NCBI GenBank assembly: GCA_028752905.1
Contig: JAQNBH010000011.1
Coordinates: 28,672,678 to 28,736,677 of the forward strand
Direction: 5' to 3'
Source: Cladorhizidae sp. MBARI D1340-BT2
Taxonomy: Eukaryota > Porifera > Demospongiae > Poecilosclerida > Cladorhizidae
DNA length: 64,000 bases
In this document: in pieces, positions 46,067-60,775 of the stretch
How positions within the stretch are numbered: position 1 is the stretch's first letter
Layout: each line of letters opens with the position of its first letter
The notes under the pieces: generated by a model
Databases searched by the model: none
Told to the model about the DNA's origin: nothing
What the model saw: the letters and a program-made list of their open reading frames with translations, nothing else
Made by a program: the position numbers and the translations under genes

Positions 46067-49000
46067 GATGCAACCTAGGTATACCCATGTAGTTGATGCA
46101 ACCTAGGTATACCCAGGCAGCTGATACAATCTAGGTATACTCAGACAGTTGATGCAACCTAGGTGTAAAGAGACAGTTGATTCAACCTAGGTATAGCCAG
46201 GTAGTTGATGCAACCTAGGTTTACCCGGGCAGTTGATGCAACCTAGGTATAGCCAGGCAGTTGATGCAACCTAAATATAGCCAGGCAGTGATACAACCTA
46301 GGCTATACACAGGCAGTTGATGCAACCTCGGTATAGCCAGGCAGTTAATGCAACCTAGGTATACTCAGGCAGTTGATGTAATCTAGGTAAAACCAGGCAG
46401 TTGATGCATTCTAGGGATACCCAGGCAGTTGATGCAACTAGGTATACCTATGCAGCTGATGTAATTTAGGTATACCCAAGCAGTTGATGCAACCTAGGTA
46501 TATCCAGGCATTTGATGCAACCTAGGTATACCCTGGCAGTTGATACAACCTAGGTATACCCAGGCAGTTGTTGCAAACTAGGTATAGCCAGGCAGTTTAT
46601 GCAACCTAGGTATACCCAGGCAGTTGATGCAAACTATGTATAGTCAGGCACTTGATGCAACCTAAGTATAGCCAGGCAGTGATGCAACTTAGGTACACCC
46701 AGGCAGTTGATAAAACCTAGGATACCCAGGCAGTTGAATCAACCTAGGTATACACAGGCAGTTGAAGCAACCTAGGTATACCCAGGCAGTTGATGCAACC
46801 TACGTATACCCAGGCAGCTGATTCAACCTAGGTATACCCTTGCAGTTGATGCAACCTAGGTATACCCAGGCAGCTGATACAATCTAGGTATACCCAGGCA
46901 GTTGATGCAACCTAGGTAAACCTAGGAAGCTGAATCAATAACCTAGGTATACCCAGGCAGTTGATGCAACTTATGTATGCCCAGGCAGCTGAGACAATCT
47001 AGGTATACCCAGGCAGTTGATGCAACCTAGGTATACACAGGCAGCTGATACAATCTAGGTAAACCCAGGCAATTGATGCAATCTAGGTATACCCAGGCAG
47101 CTGATACAACCTAGGTATACCCAGGCAGATGATACAACCTAGGTATACCAAGGCAGCTGATGCAATCTAGGTATACCCAGGCAGTTGATGCAACTTAGAT
47201 ATACTCAGGCAGTTGGTGCAACCTATGTATACCCAGACAGTTGATGCAACCAAGGTATATACAGGCAGTTGATCCAACCTGGGTATACCCAGTCAGTTGA
47301 TGCAACCTAGGTATACCCACGCAGCTGATGCAACCTAGATATACCAAGCAGTTGATACAACCTATGTATACCAGGCAGTTGATGCAACCTAGGTATATGC
47401 AGGTAGATGATGCAATTAGGTATACCCAAGCAGTGGATACAACCTAGGTATACCCAGACAGCTGATGCAACATAGGTATACCCAGGCAGTTGATGCAACC
47501 TAGGTATACCCAGGCAGCTGATGTAACCTAAGGATACACAGGCAATAGATGCAACCGAGGTATAGCCAGGCATCTGATGCATACTAGGTATACTCAGGCA
47601 ATTGATGCAACCTAGGTATACCCAGGCAGCTGATGCAACCTAAGTATACCTAGGAAGCTGATACAACCTAGGTATACTCAGACAGTTGATGCAACCTAGG
47701 TATACCCAGGCAGCTGATACAATCTAGGTATACCCAGGCAATTGATGGAATCTAGGTATGCTGATACCACCTAGGTAGCTGATACAACCTAGGTATACCC
47801 AGGAAGATAATACAATCTAGGTATACCCAGGCAATCCCTGGCAGTTGATTCAACCTAGGTATACCCAGGCAGATGATGCAACCTAGGTATACACAGGCAA
47901 TTGATGCAACCTACGTATACCCAGGCAGCTGATGCAACCTAGGTATACCCATGCAGTTGATGCAACCTAGGTATACCCAAGCAGCTGATACAATCTAGGT
48001 ATACCCATGCAGCTGATGCAACCTAGGTATAGCCAGGCAGTTGATACAACCTAGGTATACCAGGCAGTTGATGCAACCTAGATATACTCAGGCAGTTGAT
48101 GCAACCTAGGTATAGCCAGTCAATTGATGCAAACTAGGTATACCCAGGCGTTTGATGCAAGCAAGGTATACACAGGCAATTGATGCAACCTAGGTATACC
48201 CACGTAGATGATGCAATTAGGCATACCCAAGCAGTGGATGCAACCTAGGTATTCCCAGACAGATGATGCAACATAGGTATACCCAGGCAGTTGATGCATA
48301 CTAGGTATACCCAGGCAGCTGATGTAACCTAAGTATACACAGGCAATGGATGCAACCTAGGTATAGCCAGGCAATTGATAGAACCTAGGTATACCCAGGC
48401 AGTTGATGCAACCTAGATATACCCAGACAGCTGATGCAACATAGGTATACCCAGGCAGTTGATGCAACCTAGGTTTACCCAGGCAGCTGATGTAACCTAA
48501 GAATACACAGGCCATGGATGCAACCGAGTTATAGCCAGGCATTTGATGCATACTAGGTATACTCAGGCAATTGATGTAACCTAGGTATACCCAGGCAGCT
48601 GATGCAACCTAAGTATACCCAGGAAGCTGATACAACCTAGGTATACTCAGACAGTTGATGCAACCTAGGTATACCCAGGCAGCTGATACAATCAAGGTAT
48701 ACCCAGGCAATTGATGGAACCTAGGTATACCCAGGCAGCTGATACAACCTAGGTATACCCAGGCAGTTAATGCAAACTAGGTATACCAAGGCAGCTGATA
48801 CAATCTAGGTATACCCAGGCAATTGATGCAATCTAGTTATACCCAGGCGGCTGATGCAACCTAGATATAGTCAGGCAGTCGATGCAACCTATGTATAACC
48901 AGACAGTTGATGCAACCAAGGTATACCCAGGCTGTTGATGCAACCTAGGTATACCCAGGCAGGTGATGCAACCTAGGTATACCCAGACAGCTGATGCAAC

Positions 49001-50447
49001 ATAGGTATACCCAGGCAGTTGATGCAACCTAGGTATACCCAGGCAGCTGATGTAACCTAACAATATACAGGCAATGGATGCAACCTAGGTATAGCCAGGC
49101 AGCTGATGCATACTAGGTATACTCAGGCAATTGATGCAACCTAGGTATACCCTGGTAGCTGATGCAACCTAAGTATACCCAGGAAGCTGATACAACCTAG
49201 GTATATTCAGACAGTTGATGCAACCTAGGTATACCCAAGCAGTTGATGCAATCTAGGTATATCTAGGCAGTTGATGCAACATAGGTATACCCAGGCAGTT
49301 GATGCAACCTAGGTATACCCACCCAGGCAGCTGATGTAAACTAAGAATACACAGGCAATGGATGCAACCGAGGTATAGCCAGGCATCTGATACATACTAG
49401 GTATACTCAGGCAATTGATGCAACCTAGGTATACCCAGGCAGCTGATGCAACCTAGGTATACCTAGGAAGCTGATACAACCTAGGTATACTCAGACAGCT
49501 GATGCAACCTAGGTATACCCAGGCAGCTGATACAATTAAGGTATACCCAGGCAATTGATGGAACCTAGGTATATCCAGGCAGCTGATACAACCTAGGTAT
49601 ACCCAGGCAGTTAATGCAACCTAGGTATACCAAGGCATCTGATACAATCTAGGTATACCCACGCAGTTGAATCAACCTAAGTATACACAGGCAGTTGAAG
49701 CAACCTAGGTATACCCAGGCAGTTGATGCAACCTACGTATACCCAGGCAGTTGATGCAACCTAGGTATACCCAGGCATCTGATACAATCTAGGTATACCC
49801 AGGCAGTTGATGCAACCTAGGTATACCCAGGTAGCTGATTCAACCTAGGTATACCCAGGCAGTTGATGCAACGTATGTATGCCCAGGCAGCTGATACAAT
49901 CTAGGTATACCCAGGCAGTTGTTGCAAACTAGGTATACACAGGCACAGATACAATCTAGGTATACCCAGGAAATTGATGCAATCTAGGTATACCCAGGCA
50001 GCTGATACAACCTACGTATACCCAGGCAGATGATACAACCCAGGCAATCCTAGGTATACCCATGCAGTTGATGCAACCTAGGTATATCCAGGCAGCTGAT
50101 ACAATCTAGGTATACCAAGGCAGTTGATGCAACCTAGGTATACCCAGGTAGCTGATTAAACCTAGGTATACCCAGGCAGTTGATGCAACCTAGGTATACC
50201 CAGACAGCTGATGCAACATAGGTATAACCAGGCAGTTGATGCAACCTAGGTATACCCTGGTAGCTGATGTAATCTAAGTATACACAGGCAATGGATGCAA
50301 CCTAGGTATAGCCAGGCATCTGATGCATACTAGGTATACTCAGGCAATTGATGCAACCTAGGTATACACAGGCAGGTGATGCAACCTAACTATACCCAGG
50401 AAGCTGATACAACCTACAGACAGTTGATGCAACCTAGGTATACCCAG

Positions 50448-51364
50448 GCAGCTGATACAATCAAGGTATACCCAGGCAATTGATTCAATCTAGGTATACC
50501 CAGGCGGCTGATACAACCTAGCTATACCCAGGCAATTGATGCAACCTAGGTATACACAGACAGTTGATCAACCTAGGTATATCCAGGCATCTGATGCAAC
50601 CTAGGTATACCCAGGCAGTTGATGCAACCAAGAAATACTCAGGCAGTTGATGCAACCTAGGCAGTTGATGCAACCTAGGTATACCCAGGCAATTGATGCA
50701 ACCTAGGTATACCCAGGCAGTTGATGAAACCTAGGTGTACCCAGGCAGCTGATGCAACCTAGGTATACCCAGGCATTTAATGCAACCTATGTATATCCAG
50801 GCAGCTGATGCAACCTAGGTATACCCAAGCAGTTGAAGTAACCTAGGTATACCCTGGCAGTTGTTGCAATCTAGGTTTACTCAGGCTGTTGATGCAACCT
50901 AAGTATAGCCAGGCAGTTGATGCAACCTAAATATAGCCAGGCAGTGATGCAACCTAGGCTATACACAGGCAGTTGATGCAACCTAGGTTTAGCCAGGCAG
51001 TAAATGCAACCTAGGTATACTCAGGCAGTTGTTGCAACCTAGGTATAACCAGGCAGTTGAAGCAACCCAGGAATGCAACTAGGTATACCTATGCAGCTGA
51101 TGCAATTTAGGTATACCCAAGCAGTGGATGCAACCTAGGTATATCCAGGCATTTGATACAACCTAAGTATACACAGGCAGTTGATGCAACCTAGGTATAC
51201 CCAAGCAGTTGATACAAACTAGGTATCGCCAGGCAGTTGATGAAACCTAGGTATACCCAGGCAGTTGATGTAAACTATGTATAGCCAGGCACTTGATGCA
51301 ACCTAAGTATAGCCAGGCAGTGATGCATCCTAGGTACACCTAGGCAGTTGATGCAACCTAGGTA
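50448..51364. repeat. Higher-order copy in the 28-bp array (about 0.92 kb, offset 1,039)
   Basis: This run of variant units recurs at 51487-52403 (offset 1,039) and again near 59173-60090 (offset 8,725). Landmarks include CAAGGTATACCCAGG, the CGGCTGATAC unit, the deleted unit CCTAGGCAGTTG and 'GGTATCGCCAGG'. The third copy also matches the flanks of the first, so the third comes from a longer duplication that spans about 49400-51490. Confidence 0.75.
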
Positions 51365-51486
51365 TACCCAGGCAGCTGATACAATCTAGGTATACCCAGG
51401 TAGTTGATGCAACCTAGGTATACCCAGGTAGCTGATTCATCAACCTAGGTATACTCAGGCAGTTGATGCAACCTATGTATGCCCAG

Positions 51487-52403
51487 GCAGCTGATACAAT
51501 CAAGGTATACCCAGGCAATTGATTCAATCTAGGTATACCCAGGCGGCTGATACAACCTAGCTATACCCAGGCAATTGATGCAACCTAGGTATACACAGAC
51601 AGTTGATCAACCTAGGTATATCCAGGCATCTGATGCAACCTAGGTATACCCAGGCAGTTGATGCAACCTAGAAATACTCAGGCAGTTGATGCAACCTAGG
51701 CAGTTGATGCAACCTAGGTATACCCAGGCAATTGATGCAACCTAGGTATACCCAGGCAGTTGATGAAACCTAGGTGTACCCAGGCAGCTGATGCAACCTA
51801 GGTATACCCAGGCATTTAATGCAACCTATGTATATCCAGGCAGCTGATGCAACCTAGGTATACCCAAGCAGTTGAAGTAACCTAGGTATACCCAGGCAGT
51901 TGTTGCAATCTAGGTTTACTCAGGCTGTTGATGCAACCTAAGTATAGCCAGGCAGTTGATGCAACCTAAATATAGCCAGGCAGTGATGCAACCTAGGCTA
52001 AACACAGGCAGTTGATGCAACCTAGGTATAGCCAGGCAGTAAATGCAACCTAGGTATACTCAGGCAGTTGTTGCAACCTAGGTATAACCAGGCAGTTGAA
52101 GCAACCCAGGCATGCAACTAGGTATACCTATGCAGCTGATGCAATTTAGGTATACCCAAGCAGTGGATGCAACCTAGGTATATCCAGGCATTTGATACAA
52201 CCTAAGTATACACAGGCAGTTGATGCAACCTAGGTATACCCAAGCAGTTGATACAAACTAGGTATCGCCAGGCAGTTGATGAAACCTAGGTATACCCAGG
52301 CAGTTGATGTAAACTATGTATAGCCAGGCACTTGATGCAACCTAAGTATAGCCAGGCAGTGATGCATCCTAGGTACACCTAGGCAGTTGATGCAACCTAG
52401 GTA
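51487..52403. repeat. Higher-order copy in the 28-bp array (second of the 1,039-offset pair)
   Basis: Nearly identical to 50448-51364. It diverges after 'CACCTAGGCAGTTGATGC' near 52400. Confidence 0.75.
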
Positions 52404-52499
52404 TATCCAGGCAATTGATGCAATCTAGGTATACCCAGGCAGTTTATACAACCTAGGTATACCCAGGCAGATGATACAACCTAGGTATACCCAGGGAAT

Positions 52500-54149
52500 T
52501 GATGCAACCTAGGTATACCCAGGAAGTTAATGCAACCTAGGTATACACAGGCAGTTGATGCAACCTAGGATCCCCAGGCAGTTGATGCAACCTACGTATA
52601 CACAGGCAGCTGATGCAAACTAGGTAAACCAAGGCAGTTGATGCAACCCAGGTATACCCAGGCAGCTGATACAATCTAGGTATACCCAGGCAGTTGATGC
52701 AACCTAGGTATACCCAGGTAGCTGATTCAACCTAGGTATATCCAGGCAGTTGATGCAACCTATGTATACCCAGGCAGCTGATACAATCTAGGTATACCCA
52801 GGCAGTTGATGCAACCTAGTTATACATAGGCAGCTGATACAACCTAGGTATACCCAGGCAGCTGATATAACCGAGGCAATTGATGCAACCCAGGTATACC
52901 CAGGCAGTTGATGCCACCTAGGTACACCCAGGCAGCTGATGCAAACTAAGTATATCCAGGCAGTTGATGCTACCTAGGTATACTCAGGCAGTTGATGCAA
53001 CCCACGCGGATGATGCAACCTATGTATATCCAGGCACTTGATGCAACCTAGGTATACCCAGGCTGTTGATGCAAACTAGGAATACCCAGGCACAGCTAAT
53101 GCAACCTAGGTATACCTAGGCAGTTGATGCAACCTAGGTATACCCAGGCATCTGATAAAATCTAGGTATCCCAGGCAATTGATGGAACTTAGGTATACCC
53201 AGGCAGCTGATACAACGTAGGTATACCCAGGCAGTTGATGCAACCTAGGTATACCAATGTCGCTGATACAATCTAGGAATACCAAGGCAATTGATGCAAT
53301 CTAGGTATACCCAGGCAGCTGATACAACCTAGTTATACCCAGGCAGCTGATACAACCTAGGTATAGCCAGGCAGCTGAAGCAACCTAGGTATACCCAAGC
53401 AGTTGATGCAACCTAGGTATAGTCAGGCAGTTGATGCAACCTAGGCAGTTGATGCAACCTAGGTATAATCAGGCAATTGATGCAACCTAGGTATACCCAG
53501 GCAGTTGATGAAACCTAGGTGTACTCAGGCAGCTGATGCAGCCTAGGTATTACCAGGCAGTTGATGCAACCTAGGTATATCCAGGCAGATGACGCAACCT
53601 AGGTATACCCAGGCAGTAGATGCAACCTAGGTATACCCAGGCAGTTGTTGCAACCTAGGTATAGCCAGGCAGTTGATGCAACCTAGGTTTACCCAGGCAG
53701 TTGATACAACCTAGGTAAAGCCAGGCAGTTGATGCAACCTAAATATAGCCAGGCAGTGATGCAACCTTGGCTATACCCAGGCAGTTGATGCAACCTACGT
53801 AAAGCCAAGCAGTTGATGCAACCTATGTATACTCAGGCAGTTGATGCAACCTAGGTATAACCTGGCAGTTGATGCAACCTATGTATACGGAGGCAGTTGA
53901 TGCAACCTAGTTATACCCAGGCAGCTGATACAATCTAGGTATACCCAGGCAATTGATACAATCTAGGTATACCCAAGCAGCTGATACAATCTAGGTATAC
54001 CCAGGCAATTGATGGAACCTAGGTATACCCAGGCAGCTGATACAACCTAGGTATATCCAGGCAGTAGATGCAACCTAGGTATATCCAGGCAGCTGATACA
54101 ATCTAGGTATACCCAGGCAATTGATGGAACCTAGGTATACCCAGGCAGC
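52500..54149. repeat. 1,650-bp higher-order copy A in the 28-bp array
   Basis: Duplicated head-to-tail with the next segment at an offset of exactly 1,650. The rare BamHI-like unit CCTAGGATCCCCAGG is at 52564 and 54214, and AATTGATACAATC is at 53950 and 55600. Only isolated differences were noticed (CACAGCTAATG at 53090 versus CGCAGCTAATG at 54740). Confidence 0.88.
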
Positions 54150-55799
54150 TGATGCAACCTAGGTATACCCAGGAAGTTGATGCAACCTAGGTATACACAG
54201 GCAGTTGATGCAACCTAGGATCCCCAGGCAGTTGATGCAACCTACGTATACACAGGCAGCTGATGCAAACTAGGTAAACCAAGGCAGTTGATGCAACCCA
54301 GGTATACCCAGGCAGCTGATACAATCTAGGTATACCCAGGCAGTTGATGCAACCTAGGTATACCCAGGTAGCTGATTCAACCTAGGTATATCCAGGCAGT
54401 TGATGCAACCTATGTATACCCAGGCAGCTGATACAATCTAGGTATACCCAGGCAGTTGATGCAACCTAGTTATACATAGGCAGCTGATACAACCTAGGTA
54501 TACCCAGGCAGCTGATATAACCGAGGCAATTGATGCAACCCAGGTATACCCAGGCAGTTGATGCCACCTAGGTACACCCAGGCAGCTGATGCAAACTAAG
54601 TATATCCAGGCAGTTGATGCTACCTAGGTATACTCAGGCAGTTGATGCAACCCACGCGGATGATGCAACCTATGTATATCCAGGCACTTGATGCAACCTA
54701 GGTATACCCAGGCTGTTGATGCAAACTAGGAATACCCAGGCGCAGCTAATGCAACCTAGGTATACCTAGGCAGTTGATGCAACCTAGGTATACCCAGGCA
54801 TCTGATAAAATCTAGGTATCCCAGGCAATTGATGGAACTTAGGTATACCCAGGCAGCTGATACAACGTAGGTATACCCAGGCAGTTGATGCAACCTAGGT
54901 ATACCAATGTCGCTGATACAATCTAGGAATACCAAGGCAATTGATGCAATCTAGGTATACCCAGGCAGCTGATACAACCTAGTTATACCCAGGCAGCTGA
55001 TACAACCTAGGTATAGCCAGGCAGCTGAAGCAACCTAGGTATACCCAAGCAGTTGATGCAACCTAGGTATAGTCAGGCAGTTGATGCAACCTAGGCAGTT
55101 GATGCAACCTAGGTATAATCAGGCAATTGATGCAACCTAGGTATACCCAGGCAGTTGATGAAACCTAGGTGTACTCAGGCAGCTGATGCAGCCTAGGTAT
55201 TACCAGGCAGTTGATGCAACCTAGGTATATCCAGGCAGATGACGCAACCTAGGTATACCCAGGCAGTAGATGCAACCTAGGTATACCCAGGCAGTTGTTG
55301 CAACCTAGGTATAGCCAGGCAGTTGATGCAACCTAGGTTTACCCAGGAAGTTGATACAACCTAGGTAAAGCCAGGCAGTTGATGCAACCTAAATATAGCC
55401 AGGCAGTGATGCAACCTTGGCTATACCCAGGCAGTTGATGCAACCTACGTAAAGCCAAGCAGTTGATGCAACCTATGTATACTCAGGCAGTTGATGCAAC
55501 CTAGGTATAACCTGGCAGTTGATGCAACCTATGTATACGGAGGCAGTTGATGCAACCTAGTTATACCCAGGCAGCTGATACAATCTAGGTATACCCAGGC
55601 AATTGATACAATCTAGGTATACCCAAGCAGCTGATACAATCTAGGTATACCCAGGCAATTGATGGAACCTAGGTATACCCAGGCAGCTGATACAACCTAG
55701 GTATATCCAGGCAGTAGATGCAACCTAGGTATATCCAGACAGCTGATACAATCTAGGTATACCCAGGCAATTGATGGAACCTAGGTATACCCAGGCAGC
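54150..55799. repeat. 1,650-bp higher-order copy B in the 28-bp array
   Basis: Second copy of the preceding segment. A related fragment with the same GGATCCCC unit is found at 60450-60540. Confidence 0.88.
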
Positions 55800-58690
55800 T
55801 GATGCAACCTAGGTATACCCAGGCAGATGATACAACCTAGGTATACCCAGGCAATTGATGCAACCTAGGTATACCCAGGCAGTTGATTCAACCTAGGTAT
55901 ACACAGGCAGCTGATGCAAACTTGGTATACCCAGGCAGTTGATGCAACCTAGATATACTCAGGCAGTTGGTGCAACCTAGGTATACCCAGACAGTTGATG
56001 CAACCAAGGTATACCCAGGCAGTTGATCCAACCTGGGTACACCCAGGCAGTAGATGCAAACTAGGTATACCCACGCAGCTGATGCAACCTAGGTATAGCC
56101 AGGCAGTTGATACAACCTAGGTATACCAGGCAGTTGATGCAACCTAGATTTACTCTGGCAGTTGATTCAACCTAGGTATAGCCAGTCAATTGATGCAAAC
56201 TAGGTATACAATGCAACCAAGGTATACACAGGCAATTGATGCAACCTAGGTATACCCTCGTAGATGATGCAATTAGGCATACCCAAGCAGTGGATGCTAC
56301 CTAGGTATTCCCAGACAGCTGTTGCAACATAGGTATACCCAGGCAGTTGATGCAACCCAGGCAGCTGATGTAACATAAGTATACACAGGCAATGGATGCA
56401 GCCTAGGTATAGCCAGGCAATTGATAGAACCTAGGTATACCCAGGCAGTTGATGCAACCTAGATATTCCCAGGCAGCTGATGCAACATAGGTATACCTAG
56501 GCAGTTGATGCAACCTAGGTATACCCAGGCAGCTGATGTAACCTAAGAATACACAGGCAATGGATGCAACCAAGGTATAGCCAGGCATCTGATGCATACT
56601 AGGTATACTCAGGCAATTGATGTAACCTAGGTATACCCAGGCAGCTGCTGCAAATTAAGTATACTCAGACAGTTGATACAACCTAGGTATACCCAGGCAG
56701 CTGATGCAATCAAGGTATACCCAGGCAATTGATGGAACCTAGGTATACCCAGGCAGGTGATACAATCTAGGTATACCCAGTTAGCTGATGCAACCGTGAT
56801 ATAGCATGGCAATTGATAGAACCTAGGTATACCCAGGCAATTGATGCAACCTAGGTATACCCAGACAGCTGATGCAACATAGGTATACCCAGGCAGTTGA
56901 TGCAACCTAGGTATACCCAGGCAGCTGATTTAATCTAACAATACACAGGCAATGGATGCAACCTAGGTATAGCCAGGCAGCTGATGCATACTAGGTATAC
57001 TCAGGCAATTGATACAACCTAGGTATATTCAGACAGTTGATACAACCTAGGTATACCCAAGCAGTTGATGCAATCTAGGTATATCTAGGCAGTTGATGCA
57101 ACCTAGGTACACCATAGCAGCTGATACAATCAAGGTATACCCAGGCAATTGTTGGAACCTAGGTATACCAAGTCAGCAGATACAACCTAGGTATACCCAG
57201 GCAGCTGATACAACCTAGGTATACCCAGGCAGTTGATGCAAACTAGGTATACCCAGGCAACTGATACAACCTAGGTATATCAATGCAGCTGATGCAACCT
57301 AGGTATACCCAGGCAATTGATGTAACCTAGAAATACTCAGGCAGTTGATGCAACCTAGGCAGTTGATGCAACCTAGGTATACCTAGGCAATTGATGCAAC
57401 CTAGGTATACCCAGGCAGTTGATGAAACATAGGTGTACCCTGGCAGCTGATGCAACCTAGGTATACCGAGGCTGTTGATGGAGCCTAGGTATATCCAGGC
57501 AGCTGATGCAACCTAGGCATACCCAAGCAGTTGATGCAACCTAGGTATACACAGGCAGTTGTTGCAATCTAGGTATACTCAGACAGTTGATGCAACCTAG
57601 GTATAGCCAGGCAGTAGATACAACCTAGGTTTACCCGGGTAGTTGATGCAACCTAGGTATAGCCAGGCTGTTGATGCAACCTAAATATAGCCAGGCAGTG
57701 ATACAACCAAGGCTATACACAGTCAGTTGATGCAACCTAGGTATAGCTAGGCAGTTAATGCAATCTACGTATACTCAGGCAGTTGATGCAATCTAGGTAT
57801 AACCAGGCAGTTGATGCATCCTAGGTATACCCAGGCAGTTGATGCAACTAGGTATACCTATGCAGCTGATGTAATTTAGGTATACCCAAGCAGTTGATGC
57901 AACCTATGTATACCCAGGCATTTGATGCAACCCAGGCAGTTGATGCAACCTAGGTATGTATATCCATGCAGTTGATGCAAACTAGGTATAGCCAGGCAGT
58001 TGATGCAACCTAGGTATACCCAGGCAGTTGATGCAAACTATGTATAGCCAGGCACTTGATGCAACCTTAGTATAGCCAGGCAGTGATGCAACCTAGGTAT
58101 ACTCAGGCAATTGATGCAACCTAGGTATACCCAGGCAGCTGATGCAACCTAGGTATACCTAGGAAGCTGATACAACCTAGGTATACTCAGACAGCTGATG
58201 CAACCTAGGTATACCCAGGCAGCTGATACAATCAAGGTATACCCAGGCAATTGATGGAACCTAGGTATATCCAGGCAGCTGATACAACCTAGGTATACCC
58301 AGGCAGTTAATGCAACCTAGGTATACCAAGGCATCTGAAACAATCTAGGTATACCCAGGCAGTTGAATCAACCTAAGTATACACAGGCAGTTGAAGCAAC
58401 CTAGGTATACCCAGGCAGTTGATGCAACCTACGTATACCCAGGCAGCTGATGCAACCTAGGTTTACCCATGCAATTGATGCAACCTAGGTATACCCAGGC
58501 AGCTGATACAATCTAGGTATACCCAGGCAGTTGATGCAACCTAGGTATACCCAGGTGGCTGATTCAACCTAGGTATACCCAGGCAGTTGATGCAACCTAT
58601 GTATGCCCAGGCAGCTGATACAATCTAGGTATACCCAGGCAGTTGTTGCAAACTAGGTATACACAGGCAGCTGATACAATCTAGGTATAC
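55800..58690. repeat. Long higher-order copy in the 28-bp array (5.0-5.3-kb spacing, copy 1)
   Basis: Landmarks recur about 5 kb downstream: 56403/61379 (offset 4,976), 57001/62312 and 58081/63392 (offset 5,311). The 335-base change of offset means an insertion or deletion of about 12 units between them. Part of the block (58100 onward) is also related to 49400 onward (offset about 8.7 kb). Confidence 0.7.
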
Positions 58691-60775
58691 CCAGGAAAGT
58701 GATGCAATCTAGGTATACCCAGGCAGCTGATACAACCTAGGTATACCCAGGCAGATGATACAACCCAGGCAATCCTAGGTATACACATGCAGTTGATGCA
58801 ACCTAGGTATATCCAGGCAGCTGATACAATCTAGGTATACCCAGGCAGTTGATGCAACCTAGGTATACCCAGGTAGCTGATTAAACCTAGGTATACCCAG
58901 GCAGTTGATGCAACCTAGGTATACCTAGACAGCTGATGCAACATAGGTATAACCAGGCAGTTGATGCAACCTAGGTATACACTGGTAGCTGATGTAACCT
59001 AAGTATACACAGGCAATGGATGCAACCTAGGTATAGCCAGGCATCTGATGCATACTAGGTATACTCAGGCAATTGATGCAACCTAGGTATACCCAGGCAG
59101 GTGATGCAACCTAACTATACCCAGGAAGCTGATACAACCTACAGACAGTTGATGCAACCTAGGTATACCCAGGCAGCTGATACAATCAAGGTATACCCAG
59201 GCAATTGATTCAATCTAGGTATACCCAGGCGGCTGATACAACCTAGCTATACCCAGGCAATTGATGCAACCTAGGTATACACAGACAGTTGATCAACCTA
59301 GGTATATCCAGGCATCTGATGCAACCTAGGTATACCCAGGCAGTTGATGCAACCTAGAAATACTCAGGCAGTTGATGCAACCTAGGCAGTTGATGCAACC
59401 TAGGTATACCCATGCAATTGATGCAACCTAGGTATACCCAGGCAGTTGATGAAACCTAGGTGTACCCAGGCAGCTGATGCAACCTAGGTATACCCAGGCA
59501 TTTAATGCAACCTATGTATATCCAGGCAGCTGATGCAACTTAGGTATACCCAAGCATTTGAAGTAACCTAGGTATACCCAGGCAGTTGTTGCAATCTAGG
59601 TTTACTCAGGCTGTTGATGCAACCTAAGTATAGCCAGGCAGTTGATGCAACCTAAATATAGCCAGGCAGTGATGCAACCTAGGCTATACACAGGCAGTTG
59701 ATGCAACCTAGGTATAGCCAGGCAGTAAATGCAACCTAGGTATACTCAGGCAGTTGTTGCAACCTAGGTATAACCAGGCAGTTGAAGCAACCCAGGCATG
59801 CAACTAGGTATACCTATGCAGCTGATGCAATTTAGGTATACCCAAGCAGTGGATGCAACCTTGGTATATCCAGGCATTTGATACAACCTAAGTATACACA
59901 GGCAGTTGATGCAACCTAGGTATACCCAAGCAGTTGATACAAACTAGGTATCACCAGGCAGTTGATGAAACCTAGGTATACCCAAGCAGTTGATTTAAAC
60001 TATGTATAGCCAGGCACTTGATGCAACCTAAGTATAGCCAGGCAGTGATGCATCCTAGGTACACCTAGGCAGTTGATGCAACCTAGGTATACACAGGCAG
60101 CTGATACAATCTAGGTATACCCAGGTAGTTGATGCAACCTAGCAATACCCAGGTAGCTGATTCATCAACCTAGGTATACTCAGGCAGTTGATGCAACCTA
60201 TGTATGCCCAGGCAGCTGATACAATCTAGGTATACCCAGGCAGTGTATGCAACCTAGGTATACACAGGCAGCTGATACAATCTAGGTATACCCAGGCAAT
60301 TGATGCAATCTAGGTATACCCAGGCAGTTTATACAACCTAGGTATACCCAGGCAGATGATACAACCTAGGTATACCCAGGGAATTGATGCAACCTAGGTA
60401 TACCCAGGCAGTTGATGCAACCTAGGTATACACAGGCAGTTGATGCAACCTAGGATCCCCAGGCAGTTGATGCAACCTACGTATACACAGGCAGCTGATG
60501 CAAACTAGGTAAACCAAGGCAGTTGATGCAACCCAGATATACCCAGGCAGCTGATACAATCTAGGTATACCCAGGCAGTAGATGCAACCTAGGTATACCC
60601 AGGCAGTTGTTGCAACCTAGGTATAGCCAGGCAATTGATGGAACCTAGGTATACCCAGGCAGCTGATACAACCTAGGTATATCCAGGCAATAGATGCAAC
60701 CTAGGTATATCCAGGCAGCTGATACAATCTAGGTATACCCAGGCAATTGATGGAACCTAGGTATACCCAGGCAGC

